Assembly: GCA_015068035.1 (NCBI GenBank)
Contig: SVLI01000009.1
Span: 23,003 to 87,002 of the forward strand
Source: Oscillospiraceae bacterium
GTDB taxonomy: Bacteria > Bacillota > Clostridia > Oscillospirales > Oscillospiraceae
Direction of reading: 5' to 3'
DNA length: 64,000 bases
The notes under the pieces were generated by a model that saw only the letters and a list, made by a program, of their open reading frames with translations, was not told the origin of the DNA and did no database searches. A program made the translations under genes and the position numbers. Positions 1-9,121 of the stretch are shown here, piece after piece. Numbering within the stretch: position 1 is the first letter of the stretch; each line of letters begins with the position of its first letter.

Positions 1-26
1 TTAATTGATTTTGCAGATCAGATCGG

Positions 27-52
27 ACGGCCGCCGATTCTTCGGCGGCCGT
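27..52 (+). terminator. GC-rich hairpin, possible terminator of an upstream gene
   Basis: An 11-bp perfect stem (27-37 with 42-52) encloses a 4-nt loop. The following sequence has only a short T-run, so termination would be weak. It lies between the window edge and the hydratase ribosome-binding site. Confidence 0.4.
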
Positions 53-117
53 TTCCGTATCCGGAATATAGCCCTGCAATACGGATTTCCTCTCCAAAGG
101 AGAAAGGGGACAGACAG

Positions 118-2286
118 ATGATCCAATATTCTTCCAGACAGGTCATCATTTCCGGCGGCGTCCCGGTGGAGACGCAGGCCGACGCCCGTCCGGGACGGGA
201 AAAGACGCTGGCATATTCTATCCTGCGTGCACACGACACGGGATCCGGCGGACGTATGCGCATCCGCTTTGACGCGATGGTCAGCCACGACATCACCTAT
301 GTTGGCGTGATTCAGACGGCGCGGGCATCCGGAATGCAGGAATTTCCCATTCCTTATGCGCTGACCAACTGTCACAACAGCCTTTGCGCTGTGGGCGGCA
401 CGATCAATGAGGATGACCATGCCTTCGGTCTTTCCGCCGCGATGAAATACGGCGGCATTTATGTCCCCGCCAATCAGGCAGTAATCCACCAGTATGCCCG
501 CGAGAAACTGACGGCCTGCGGCAAAATGATTCTCGGCAGCGACAGCCACACCCGCTACGGTTGCTACGGCACCATGGGCGTGGGTGAGGGCGGCGGTGAG
601 CTGGCCAAGCAGCTCCTGCGCAATACATGGGATATTGAAGCGCCCGAGGTGATCCTCGTCTGGGTGGAAGGCAAGCCGCGCCGCGGCGTCGGCCCGCATG
701 ATGTGGCCATCGCGCTGGTTGCGGAGGTTTTCCCGGAGGGGCGCGTGAAAAATAAGGTTCTGGAGTTCGCGGGACCGGGCATCCGGAACCTCTCCATGGA
801 CTATCGCATCGGCATTGACGTCATGACTACGGAGACGAGCTGCCTCAGCTCGATTTGGGAGACGGACGAGACGGTGCGCGATTTCTACACCTGCGTTGGC
901 AGAGCGGAGGATTATGTGCCTCTGCGCATTCAGGACGGCGCTGTGTACGACGGGCTGATCACGATTGATCTGGACAAGGTGGAGTGCATGGCGGCGCTGC
1001 CGTTCCACCCCTCCAAGGCCGTGACAATTCACGAGCTGCAAAAGAACGCCGAACTGCTTGCGGAGCTGACGCAGGGCAGCGGCAAGCCGGAGCAGGGCGT
1101 GATCGTCGGTTGTGCGGGCGGCATGTATGAAAACATCGTCGAGGCTGCCGCGATTCTTGAAACCGGAAAACTCGGAAACGGCTACTTTGACCTCTCGGTC
1201 TATCCCAGCAGCGCGCCCATTGCAACGGCGCTGGCGGCAGATGGCACCATCGCGAAGCTGCTTCGTGCCGGCGCGGTTGTCAAACCGGCGTTCTGCGGCC
1301 CCTGCTTCGGCGCGGGAGACTGTCCGGCGAATGCCACGCTTTCGCTGCGGCATTCCACGCGCAACTTCCCGAATCGCGAGGGTTCCAAGCCCGGCGAGGG
1401 ACAGAGCGCCTATGTTGCGCTGATGGACGCGCGTTCCATCGCCGCGACCGCCGCAAACGGCGGTGTCATCACCGCGGCGAGTGACGTAGACTATGAAGTG
1501 CCGGAATTCCATTACGAATATGATGAAAGCGCTTATTTTGAGCGTGTTTATAACGGTTTTGGAAACCCGAAGCCGGAAACGGAGCTGCGCTTCGGTCCGA
1601 ATATCACGGACTGGCCGAAGATGCCGGCGCTGAAGGAAAATCTGCTCGTGCGCCTTTGCGCCGTCATCCATGACGAGGTGACCACGACGGATGAGCTGAT
1701 TCCCTCGGGCGAGACCTCGTCCTATCGCTCCAATCCGGTGGGATTGGCGGAGTTCACGCTCTCCCGCAGAGAGCCGGAGTATGTAAGCCGCGCGAAAGCG
1801 GTTGCAGCGCTGGCCCGCAGCGGGGAGACGGGGGGCGTGGCGCCCGAGCTGGCCGAGGTCTTCTCCGCAGTCGGCGCGGATGCAGATGAAACCTGCGTCG
1901 GCTCCTGCATCTTTGCCCGCAAGCCGGGTGACGGCAGCGCCCGCGAACAGGCGGCATCCTGCCAGAAAGTGCTTGGCGGCTTTGCAAACCTCTGCTATGA
2001 GTATGCCACGAAGCGCTATCGCTCCAACTGCATCAACTGGGGTATCGTGCCCTTTACGCTTCCGGAGGGAACGGAGTTTGTCGGTCAAGTCGGCGACTGG
2101 GTCTATGTGCCCGGCCTGCGAGAGGCGATCCTTTCTGGCAAAGAAACGCTGGAAGCAAAACTGCTCTCCAATGGAGAAGTGGTTGACATCACATTGAACT
2201 GCGCCGGCCTGGGCGACGAGGAGAAGGAAATTCTCACCGACGGCTGCCTGATCAACTATTATGCGCGAAAGATGAGGGAAGCGTAA
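118..2286 (+). CDS. Aconitase/hydratase family protein
   Basis: A 722-residue member of the aconitase superfamily, [4Fe-4S] enzymes that isomerise hydroxy-tricarboxylates such as citrate to isocitrate. Seen: the GSDSHTRYG substrate/cluster region near residue 140, and the three expected cluster cysteines at Cys332 (VGCAGG), Cys393 and Cys396 (CGPCFG). The start is ATG 118 behind AAAGGAGAAAGG. The stop overlaps the isocitrate dehydrogenase start by one base, so the two are translationally coupled. With isocitrate dehydrogenase and pyruvate carboxylase next door, the likely job is citrate to isocitrate in the oxidative branch toward 2-oxoglutarate. The exact substrate is inferred from context: this subfamily (YbhJ-like, often called hydratase) is less well characterised than AcnA/AcnB. 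Confidence 0.85.
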   Translation: MIQYSSRQVIISGGVPVETQADARPGREKTLAYSILRAHDTGSGGRMRIRFDAMVSHDITYVGVIQTARASGMQEFPIPYALTNCHNSLCAVGGTINEDDHAFGLSAAMKYGGIYVPANQAVIHQYAREKLTACGKMILGSDSHTRYGCYGTMGVGEGGGELAKQLLRNTWDIEAPEVILVWVEGKPRRGVGPHDVAIALVAEVFPEGRVKNKVLEFAGPGIRNLSMDYRIGIDVMTTETSCLSSIWETDETVRDFYTCVGRAEDYVPLRIQDGAVYDGLITIDLDKVECMAALPFHPSKAVTIHELQKNAELLAELTQGSGKPEQGVIVGCAGGMYENIVEAAAILETGKLGNGYFDLSVYPSSAPIATALAADGTIAKLLRAGAVVKPAFCGPCFGAGDCPANATLSLRHSTRNFPNREGSKPGEGQSAYVALMDARSIAATAANGGVITAASDVDYEVPEFHYEYDESAYFERVYNGFGNPKPETELRFGPNITDWPKMPALKENLLVRLCAVIHDEVTTTDELIPSGETSSYRSNPVGLAEFTLSRREPEYVSRAKAVAALARSGETGGVAPELAEVFSAVGADADETCVGSCIFARKPGDGSAREQAASCQKVLGGFANLCYEYATKRYRSNCINWGIVPFTLPEGTEFVGQVGDWVYVPGLREAILSGKETLEAKLLSNGEVVDITLNCAGLGDEEKEILTDGCLINYYARKMREA

Positions 2287-3479
2287 TGGCAAAGATTCAG
2301 ATGAAAACGCCGATCGTCGAGATGGACGGCGACGAGATGACGCGCATCCTGTGGCAGATGATCAAAGATACGCTGATTCTGCCCTATGTGGAGCTGAAAA
2401 CGGAGTATTATGACCTCGGCCTGCTCAACCGCAACGCAACGAAGGATCAGGTGACGGTGGACGCAGCGGAGGCGACAAAGCGGCTTGGCGTTGCGGTCAA
2501 GTGTGCAACGATCACGCCGAACGCACAGCGCATGGAGGAGTATCCGGAACTGACTGAGATGTGGAAAAGTCCCAACGCCACGATCCGCTCCATTCTGGAC
2601 GGTACGGTTTTCCGCACCCCGATTCTGGTGGACAGCGTAAAGCCCGTCGTGCGCAACTGGGAAGCGCCCATCACGGTGGCGCGCCATGCTTACGGCGACG
2701 TGTACAAGGCAGTTGAGCTGCGCACCGACGAGCCGGGCACGGCGAAGCTCGTCTTCACGGGGGAGAGCGGCGCGGTGCAGGAACTGACGGTGCAGAAAAT
2801 GTCCGGAGCGGGCGTCCTGCAGGGGATGCACAACCGGAAGAGCTCCATTGAGAGCTTTGCGCACGCCTGCTTCCGTTTCGCGATCGACACGAAGCAGGAT
2901 CTGTGGTTCTCTGCCAAAGATACGATCTCCAAGGTCTATGACGGCACGTTCAAGGAGATCTTCGATCAGGTGTTCACGGAGTACCGCGCGGAGTTTGAAC
3001 GGCTGGGCATCACCTATTTCTACACGCTGATCGACGATGCCGTGGCGCGCGTGATGCGTTCGCGCGGCGGCTTTATCTGGGCCTGCAAGAACTATGACGG
3101 CGACGTGATGAGCGACATGATCTCCACGGCCTTCGGCTCGCTGGCGATGATGACGAGCGTGCTGGTCTCACCGTACGGCAACTATGAATATGAGGCCGCG
3201 CACGGCACGGTCACAAGGCATTATTACCGCTATCTGAAAGGCGAGGAGACGAGCACAAACCCCGTCGCCACGATCTTTGCCTGGACGGGCGCGCTGCGCA
3301 AGCGCGGCGAGCTGGACGGCACGGCGGAGCTTTGCGCCTTTGCCGACCGGTTGGAGAAAGCCTGCCTGGATACGATTGAGGCCGGTGAGGTCACGGGTGA
3401 CCTTGCCTCTCTTTCCGAGCGGGAGAGCAAATCCCTCACAAGCGCTGCCTTCCTCAAGGCGGTCGCGACGAGGCTGTAA
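2286..3479 (+). CDS. icd: NADP-dependent isocitrate dehydrogenase
   Basis: A 397-residue enzyme that oxidises and decarboxylates isocitrate to 2-oxoglutarate with NADP+. Its length and opening (KIQMKTPIVEMDGDEMTR) match the homodimeric type also found in eukaryotes rather than the E. coli type. The Ser-rich substrate loop (KSPNATIRSILDGTVFR, about residue 94 on) and the AHGTVTRHYYRY coenzyme region near residue 308 are visible. ATG 2286 overlaps the hydratase TAA, so the two form one operon. With hydratase and pyruvate carboxylase it gives a short path from pyruvate via oxaloacetate and citrate to 2-oxoglutarate for glutamate. No citrate synthase gene is in the window. Confidence 0.95.
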   Translation: MAKIQMKTPIVEMDGDEMTRILWQMIKDTLILPYVELKTEYYDLGLLNRNATKDQVTVDAAEATKRLGVAVKCATITPNAQRMEEYPELTEMWKSPNATIRSILDGTVFRTPILVDSVKPVVRNWEAPITVARHAYGDVYKAVELRTDEPGTAKLVFTGESGAVQELTVQKMSGAGVLQGMHNRKSSIESFAHACFRFAIDTKQDLWFSAKDTISKVYDGTFKEIFDQVFTEYRAEFERLGITYFYTLIDDAVARVMRSRGGFIWACKNYDGDVMSDMISTAFGSLAMMTSVLVSPYGNYEYEAAHGTVTRHYYRYLKGEETSTNPVATIFAWTGALRKRGELDGTAELCAFADRLEKACLDTIEAGEVTGDLASLSERESKSLTSAAFLKAVATRL

Positions 3480-3542
3480 GGCGTTTTTCTGTAGGAAAAG
3501 CGGAATTGCGCCCGCGCAAAGGACGAAAAGACGGATTTCCTG

Positions 3543-3572
3543 TTGCCATTTGCCGGGATGCTGAAGTATAAT
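3543..3572 (+). promoter_or_regulatory. Sigma-A type promoter for pyc
   Basis: TTGCCA (3543-3548) and TATAAT (3567-3572) are separated by 18 bp and lie about 140 bp upstream of the pyruvate carboxylase GTG. A GC-rich hairpin follows in the leader around 3594-3630. Confidence 0.6.
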
Positions 3573-3708
3573 AACACAGAAAAAAGAAAAAGCGTGGGAG
3601 GGGAAAAGCCTCTTTCTCCCGCGCTGCGGCGCCGTTTCCCGACGGGACGGGCGCTGCATATGCGTTTGAAAAAACAGCAATGGATATATATCTGGGAGGG
3701 GAACACAG

Positions 3709-6700
3709 GTGGAAACGAGAGAATTCAAGAAAATCCTCGTCGCCAACCGCGGCGAAATTGCAACCCGCGTGCTGCGTGCCTGCAATGACCTCGGCATTGC
3801 AACGGTGGCGATTTACTCCAAGGAGGATATTTACAGCGCGCACAGAACCAAGGCGGATGAGGCCTACATGATCGGTGAAACGCTCAGTCCGCTCGGCGCT
3901 TACCTTGCCATTGATGAGATCGTGGCGCTTGCCAAGCGCAAGAACGTGGATGCCATCCATCCGGGCTACGGTTTCCTGTCCGAAAATGCGGATTTCGCGA
4001 AAGCCTGTGAGGAAGCGGGAATCGAGTTTATCGGCCCGCCCTCTGATGTGCTTGGCAAAATGGGCGATAAGCTCTCCGCCAAGGAGATGGCTGATGCCTG
4101 CGGCGTGCCCACAATTCCCGGCAGCTCCGATCCGCTGAGCGGACCGGAGGAGGCGCTGGAAAAGGCGCGGAGCTATGGTTTCCCGGTCATCCTCAAGGCT
4201 GCCGCCGGCGGCGGCGGACGCGGTATGCGCGCCTGCTGGTCGGAGGAAGAGATCGAGCCTGCCTTTGAACTGGTTAGCTCTGAGGCCAGGAAGGCTTTTG
4301 GCAACGACGCAATCTTTATCGAGAAATACCTTGTTGAGCCCAAGCATATCGAAGTGCAGATCCTGGCCGACAAGGAAGGCAACACCGTGCACCTGTATGA
4401 GCGCGACTGCTCGCTGCAGCGCCGCTATCAGAAGGTAATTGAGTATACGCCCGCGTGGTCTCTGCCCGAGGAGCTGCGCGAGCGGCTTTGCGAGGACGCG
4501 GTTAAAATCTCCAAGCAGGTCGGCTACGTCAACGCGGGCACTGTGGAGTTCCTGGTCGACAAATCCGGCGCGCATTATTTCATCGAGATGAACCCGCGCA
4601 TTCAGGTTGAGCACACCGTCACCGAGATGGTCACGGGTATTGACCTTGTGCGCGCACAGATCCTGGTTGCCGGCGGCTTCCCGCTGAGTCATCCGCTGAT
4701 CGGCATCGAATCGCAGAAGGACGTGCACCAGCGCGGCTATGCAATCCAGTGCCGTGTTACAACGGAGGACCCCGCCAACAATTTTGCGCCGGACACCGGC
4801 ACGATCACGGCATACCGTTCGGGTGGCGGCAACGGCATCCGGCTTGACGGCGGCAACGCCTATGAGGGCGCAACCATCTCGCCGTATTACGACAGTCTGC
4901 TTGTTAAGATCACGACGTATGACATCAGCTTCATCGGCGCTGCGCGCAAGGCGCGCCGTGCCTTGGCCGAAACCCGCGTGCGCGGCGTGAAGACCAATAT
5001 GGCTTTCCTTGGCAATATTCTGACGCATCCGGCGTTTTTGGACGGCAAATGCCACACCAAATTTATTGACGACACGCCGGAACTCTTTGAGCTGCAGGAT
5101 TCCAAGGACAGAGCAACCAAGATGCTCAAATACATCGGCAACATCGTGGTCAATGACCCGACGGCGGGCATGAAAATGTATGAAACGCCCCGGTTCCCGA
5201 CTGTCCGCGGCGAGTGCAAGGAAGGCCTGAAGCAGCTTCTGGACAGAGAGGGCCCCATTGCGGTGCGCGATTTCGTCCTTGCCCAGAAGAAGCTGATGAT
5301 CTGCGATACGACGATGCGCGACGCGCATCAGAGTCTGCTGGCAACCCGCGTGCGTACGCGCGATATGGTTAAGGGCGCAGCCGGCATGGCGGAGATTTAT
5401 GCCGACGCCTTCTCGCTGGAGATGTGGGGCGGCGCGACCTTCGACGTGGCCTACCGTTATCTGCACGAGGATCCGTGGGAGCGGCTTGAGTGGCTGCGGC
5501 GCGAGATTCCGAACATCCCGTTCCAGATGCTGCTGCGCGGCGCAAACGCGGTTGGCTATGCGAACTACCCGGATAATCTCATCCGCGCTTTCGTGAAGGA
5601 AGCTGCCCGCAGCGGAATTGACGTGTTCCGCGTGTTTGACTCGCTCAACTGGATTCCGGGCATGGAAATCGCACTTGAGGAGGTTGCAGGCGCGAACAAG
5701 ATCGCCGAGGCAACCATCTGCTACACGGGCGATATTTCCGATCCCAAGCGCGACAAATATACGCTCGAGTACTATGTCAACATGGCCAAGGAGCTGGAAA
5801 AGCGCGGTGCGCACATTTTGGCCATCAAGGATATGTCCGGCCTGCTCAAGCCCTATGCGGCTAAAAAGCTGATTAAGACGCTCAAGGAAGAGGTTGGCCT
5901 CCCGATCCATCTGCACACGCACGACACCAGCGGCAACCAGGTTGCGGCCTATCTGATGGCGGCGGAAGCCGGCGTGGATATTGTCGACTGCGCGGTGAGC
6001 AGCATGTCTTCGATCACCAGCCAGCCGAGCGTCAACTCCATCGTCTCTGCTTTGCAGGGAACGGAGCGGGACACCGGGCTTGATCTGGACCGCCTGGAGG
6101 AGCTGAGCGAGTACTGGGAGGATGTCCGCAAGCGCTACGACATCTTTGAGTCCGATCTGAAGACCCCGCTGACGGAGATCTACAAATACGAGATCCCGGG
6201 CGGACAGTATACGAACCTGCGTCCGCAGGTGCAGAGTCTCGGCCTCGGCCACCGTTTTGACGAAGTGCGCAAGATGTTCTGCACGGTCAACGAGATGCTG
6301 GGTGACATTGTGAAGGTTACGCCGTCCTCCAAGATGGTTGGCGACCTTGCGATCTTCATGGTGCAGAACGATTTGACGCCGGAGAACATTGTGGAGAAGG
6401 GCAAGAACCTCTCCTTCCCGGACAGCGTGGTCAGCTACTTCAAGGGCATGATGGGTCAGCCCGCATGGGGCCTGCAGCCGAAGGAGCTGCAGGAGGTCGT
6501 GCTCAAGGGTGAAGAGCCCATCACCTGCCGTCCCGGCGAGCTGATGGAGCCTGTGGACTTTGATGCAGCCCGTGAGCACCTCAAGCAGTTCACGCCGGAA
6601 CCGACGATGCAGGATGTGCTCGGCTGGTTCATGTATCCCAAGGTTGTGGAGGAATACTTCCGGCAGAAGCAGGAGCACGGCTATATTGTGCGCCTTGGCA

Positions 6701-7134
6701 GCCATGTCTTCTTCCATGGACTTGCCGTGGGTGAGACGAACAAGGTTAACATTGAAGACGGTAAGACCCTGGTCATCAAGCTGCTTGGCACCGGAGATAT
6801 CGACGATGAAGGCAACCGTACGGTTCATTTTGAGCTCAACGGTGCGCGGCGTGACGTCAAGGTGCGCGATATGTCGCAGACCTTTACCGGCGTAAAGGCG
6901 CGCATGGCGGATCAGAACGATCCGAGCCATATTGCGGCCTCCATCCCCGGCGCGGTCAGCAAGCTGAATATCAAGGTTGGCGACACGGTTGAGGAAAACC
7001 AGGTCATCGCGATCATCGAGGCCATGAAGATGGAAACCAGCGTCGTGGCCCGCGCAGCGGGCACGGTTGAGGAGCTGCTCATCGACGCCGGCGAGACGGT
7101 CAAGGCCGGCGAACTGCTCGCAATCATCAAATAA
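3709..7134 (+). CDS. pyc: Pyruvate carboxylase
   Basis: A biotin-dependent enzyme of 1141 residues, the usual single-chain length, carboxylating pyruvate to oxaloacetate. Domains in order: biotin carboxylase (about 1-450, with the GGGGRGMR ATP loop and EMNPRIQVEHTVTE), carboxyltransferase (about 525-800, starting LMICDTTMRDAHQS and containing HLHTHDTSGNQ), PYC/OADA C-terminal region, and a biotinyl carrier domain with biotinylated Lys1107 in EAMKMET. The start is GTG 3709 behind GGGAGGGGA. It has its own promoter and a strong terminator, so it is separate from the icd operon but acts in the same anaplerotic pathway. Confidence 0.97.
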   Translation: METREFKKILVANRGEIATRVLRACNDLGIATVAIYSKEDIYSAHRTKADEAYMIGETLSPLGAYLAIDEIVALAKRKNVDAIHPGYGFLSENADFAKACEEAGIEFIGPPSDVLGKMGDKLSAKEMADACGVPTIPGSSDPLSGPEEALEKARSYGFPVILKAAAGGGGRGMRACWSEEEIEPAFELVSSEARKAFGNDAIFIEKYLVEPKHIEVQILADKEGNTVHLYERDCSLQRRYQKVIEYTPAWSLPEELRERLCEDAVKISKQVGYVNAGTVEFLVDKSGAHYFIEMNPRIQVEHTVTEMVTGIDLVRAQILVAGGFPLSHPLIGIESQKDVHQRGYAIQCRVTTEDPANNFAPDTGTITAYRSGGGNGIRLDGGNAYEGATISPYYDSLLVKITTYDISFIGAARKARRALAETRVRGVKTNMAFLGNILTHPAFLDGKCHTKFIDDTPELFELQDSKDRATKMLKYIGNIVVNDPTAGMKMYETPRFPTVRGECKEGLKQLLDREGPIAVRDFVLAQKKLMICDTTMRDAHQSLLATRVRTRDMVKGAAGMAEIYADAFSLEMWGGATFDVAYRYLHEDPWERLEWLRREIPNIPFQMLLRGANAVGYANYPDNLIRAFVKEAARSGIDVFRVFDSLNWIPGMEIALEEVAGANKIAEATICYTGDISDPKRDKYTLEYYVNMAKELEKRGAHILAIKDMSGLLKPYAAKKLIKTLKEEVGLPIHLHTHDTSGNQVAAYLMAAEAGVDIVDCAVSSMSSITSQPSVNSIVSALQGTERDTGLDLDRLEELSEYWEDVRKRYDIFESDLKTPLTEIYKYEIPGGQYTNLRPQVQSLGLGHRFDEVRKMFCTVNEMLGDIVKVTPSSKMVGDLAIFMVQNDLTPENIVEKGKNLSFPDSVVSYFKGMMGQPAWGLQPKELQEVVLKGEEPITCRPGELMEPVDFDAAREHLKQFTPEPTMQDVLGWFMYPKVVEEYFRQKQEHGYIVRLGSHVFFHGLAVGETNKVNIEDGKTLVIKLLGTGDIDDEGNRTVHFELNGARRDVKVRDMSQTFTGVKARMADQNDPSHIAASIPGAVSKLNIKVGDTVEENQVIAIIEAMKMETSVVARAAGTVEELLIDAGETVKAGELLAIIK

Positions 7135-7148
7135 ACAGATGTAAACGA

Positions 7149-7187
7149 AAAAACGGAGCGGACGATGTGTCCGCTCCGTTTTTGTCT
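7149..7187 (+). terminator. Intrinsic terminator after pyc
   Basis: An 11-bp perfect stem (7153-7163 with 7169-7179) is preceded by an A-run and followed by TTTTTGTCTTTTT. The region from here to the serpin gene end (7329) shows nothing further. Confidence 0.9.
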
Positions 7188-7328
7188 TTTTGTACACGGG
7201 GAATATGCTGTGCAGGGTTCAGTTGTGGGGGGGAAAAAGGGTATACCCGTGTGAATTTGCGCTTGCGATGGATTTCAAAGTCGCGGTTTTGAGTAAACGT
7301 TCGCGATGCGTCAGAGTTTCGGACGCCG

Positions 7329-8780
7329 TCAGGGCTGATGAACGATTCCGGCGAAAAGCGGGATGTTGTCTTCGCTCGTGATCGCGAACAGGAAAGGACG
7401 GTCCAGCGTGAAATCAATCGGCTCGTCCGGCATGAAAGCGGCGTTGCGCAGCATCAGCACGGTGTATGCAGCGGCGGTTACGCCATCTTCTTCCACGAGG
7501 ACGCGCACGCCGTGCAGCGCGTCGGATAGATAGGGGAGAAGCTCATCCTCCATTTCGCCGAAGACGGGCGAGAAATCTGCACGCTCCGGGGAAAAGACGT
7601 CCGTGATGCCAAGCTTCTTCAGCGGAGAACTGAGATCCGTCTGGGCGGAAACGTCAAACTTCGGCAGGGATAGCTCAATTTGGGTACGGATCGCATTTTC
7701 CTGCGCGTCGGGCGCATACAGGAGGGAGCTAAGCTGCGCATTCTCCGGCAGTGCATCGACAGAAACGCCCTCGTCCGGCAGGAAGAACCACATCTTTCCG
7801 CCGCCGTTGCCCAGCTGCTTTGTCACGGCGCGGAAACCGTCGCCTTCGTAGTATTCACCGAAGTAGCCCTGATGCATGAAATCATGCGTCAGGTCGCCGG
7901 AAAGAGCATGGAAGGTGTCGGGCGCCGTGTTTTCTGCGGGGAACGCGTCCTCCCAGCTCGCCTGGAAATAGACCGTTGTGGCAAGGGCGAGCAGCGTGCT
8001 TGCATCAAAGCTCAGATCGCTGATCTGGTCGGAGAGCAGATTGCCGGTGTTGTCATTGAGCCATTTGCGGAAGAGCTCGTTGTATTCTTCCGAGCCCATG
8101 CTGCCGCTGTAGGCCGAGGCATAGTAATGCTCGGCGAGCGCCTGCAGCGCTGCCTCCTCATAAGGCAGGTCATCGCGCAGCCAGAGCGAGCTGGCCAGAA
8201 CGTCCGTCACCGTTCCGTCATCCCGGTAGCAGGCGCGCCAAAGGGCGCTTGCCTGCGCACGGAGGCTTTCAATGTCCTCCGCCCCGAGCAGAGACAGAAT
8301 CTGCTCGCGGCTTTCTCCGGCAGCGCACTCGGCAAGCATGGCCAGAGCCATGTAAACATTCACCGGCGAGCAGGCGCGGTTTTTCCCGGCCTCGCCCTCG
8401 AGCAGCGCGGAAAGACTGGCCTGCCAGTAATTTTCCAACCCATCAGCAAAGCCCTCCTCCGGGCGAAGCGCAGAAAGGCTGCTCTCCCAAAGCTCATATT
8501 GCTCCTGCGCGTCGGGTGCATCCTGGTCCGGATAGGGGACGGCTTCGGGATAAGCTGCAAGCGAAATTGCCTTGGGCGCGCTGCCGGATGCGAGCGAAGT
8601 TTCCGGTGTTGCCTCCGGTGTTGCCTCCGGGTTTGTGTCCGGAGACGGGGAGGCGTTTTCCGCGGCGGGCAGATTTGCGCCGCAGCCCGTCAGCAGCGCA
8701 AGCGCCAGCAGGGCGGATGTGGCGATTATTCCGCGCGAATGACGGCGCGCTGCGCGAGCGTTCCGATTATTGGATTTCAT
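7329..8780 (-). CDS. Secreted serpin lipoprotein (serine protease inhibitor)
   Basis: A 483-residue serpin. The N-terminus has a signal peptide ending in a lipobox (LALLTGC), then a Pro/Thr/Glu-rich linker to about residue 60, so it is probably anchored outside the membrane. The serpin fold follows, with NTGNLLSDQISDL and the C-terminal signature DRPFLFAITSEDNIPLFAGIV. The hinge (EDGVTAAAYT) has the small residues needed for loop insertion, which suggests an inhibitory serpin. The scissile region lies in TVLMLRNAAFMPDEP; counting from the hinge places P1 near Ala-Ala, but the loop is longer than usual so this is uncertain. The start has AGGAGG. In gut bacteria serpins inhibit host or microbial serine proteases. 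Confidence 0.9.
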   Translation of the reverse strand: MKSNNRNARAARRHSRGIIATSALLALALLTGCGANLPAAENASPSPDTNPEATPEATPETSLASGSAPKAISLAAYPEAVPYPDQDAPDAQEQYELWESSLSALRPEEGFADGLENYWQASLSALLEGEAGKNRACSPVNVYMALAMLAECAAGESREQILSLLGAEDIESLRAQASALWRACYRDDGTVTDVLASSLWLRDDLPYEEAALQALAEHYYASAYSGSMGSEEYNELFRKWLNDNTGNLLSDQISDLSFDASTLLALATTVYFQASWEDAFPAENTAPDTFHALSGDLTHDFMHQGYFGEYYEGDGFRAVTKQLGNGGGKMWFFLPDEGVSVDALPENAQLSSLLYAPDAQENAIRTQIELSLPKFDVSAQTDLSSPLKKLGITDVFSPERADFSPVFGEMEDELLPYLSDALHGVRVLVEEDGVTAAAYTVLMLRNAAFMPDEPIDFTLDRPFLFAITSEDNIPLFAGIVHQP

Positions 8781-8863
8781 ATGCCGTTTTCCTCCTGAAT
8801 GGATATTTCACTTGATCAGACGCTTTTTTGGGAAAAAAGTTCCCGCTTCAGCCAAAATTTTTG

Positions 8864-8906
8864 AAAAAACAGGCGATACGCGGATCAAAAACCCGGTATC
8901 GCCTGT
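8864..8906 (-). terminator. Terminator for the FAD oxidoreductase/small Cys protein unit
   Basis: Read on the minus strand, an 11-bp stem (8896-8906 with 8869-8879) is followed by a run of T. It lies downstream of the 61-aa Cys-rich ORF and upstream of the serpin start, so the serpin is transcribed separately. Confidence 0.75.
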
Positions 8907-8935
8907 AATTTCAAGTCTATGCCGGGATGCGCGCC

Positions 8936-9121
8936 TTAGTGCTCGCATCTTCCGCAGTTGTCACAGTACCCCTTGCTCTTGCACGCGGGGAGATGCAGCA
9001 GTGTGCGGAAATAGTCGGCAGAAAGCGGCTGCTCCGGTTTGGAGGCAGGCGCAGCGGAGCTGCTGTTTTCCTCAGGTGCAGAAACCGGGGAACGCTCCGG
9101 CATTTTTTCGGGGCTTACCAC
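8936..9121 (-). CDS. Small protein with a Cys-rich C-terminus
   Basis: A 61-codon ORF whose GTG start overlaps the TAA of the FAD oxidoreductase, suggesting coupling; no strong ribosome site is seen. The N-terminal two thirds are Pro/Ser/Glu-rich and probably disordered. The end, CKSKGYCDNCGRCEH, has four cysteines and a histidine and could bind a metal or an Fe-S cluster. It sits before the operon terminator, so it is transcribed with the oxidoreductase. No known family is recognised; it could also be a chance ORF in the 3' untranslated region. Confidence 0.45.
   Translation of the reverse strand: MVSPEKMPERSPVSAPEENSSSAAPASKPEQPLSADYFRTLLHLPACKSKGYCDNCGRCEH

Noticed and set aside
3454..7197. 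1247-codon open frame on the minus strand opposite pyruvate carboxylase
   Set aside because: It is antisense to a clear enzyme, has no ribosome site or recognisable domain, and arises from GC-rich third positions in the plus-strand gene. The same holds for the long minus frames opposite the hydratase, ftsK, glmS, the methyltransferases and the Rhs gene.
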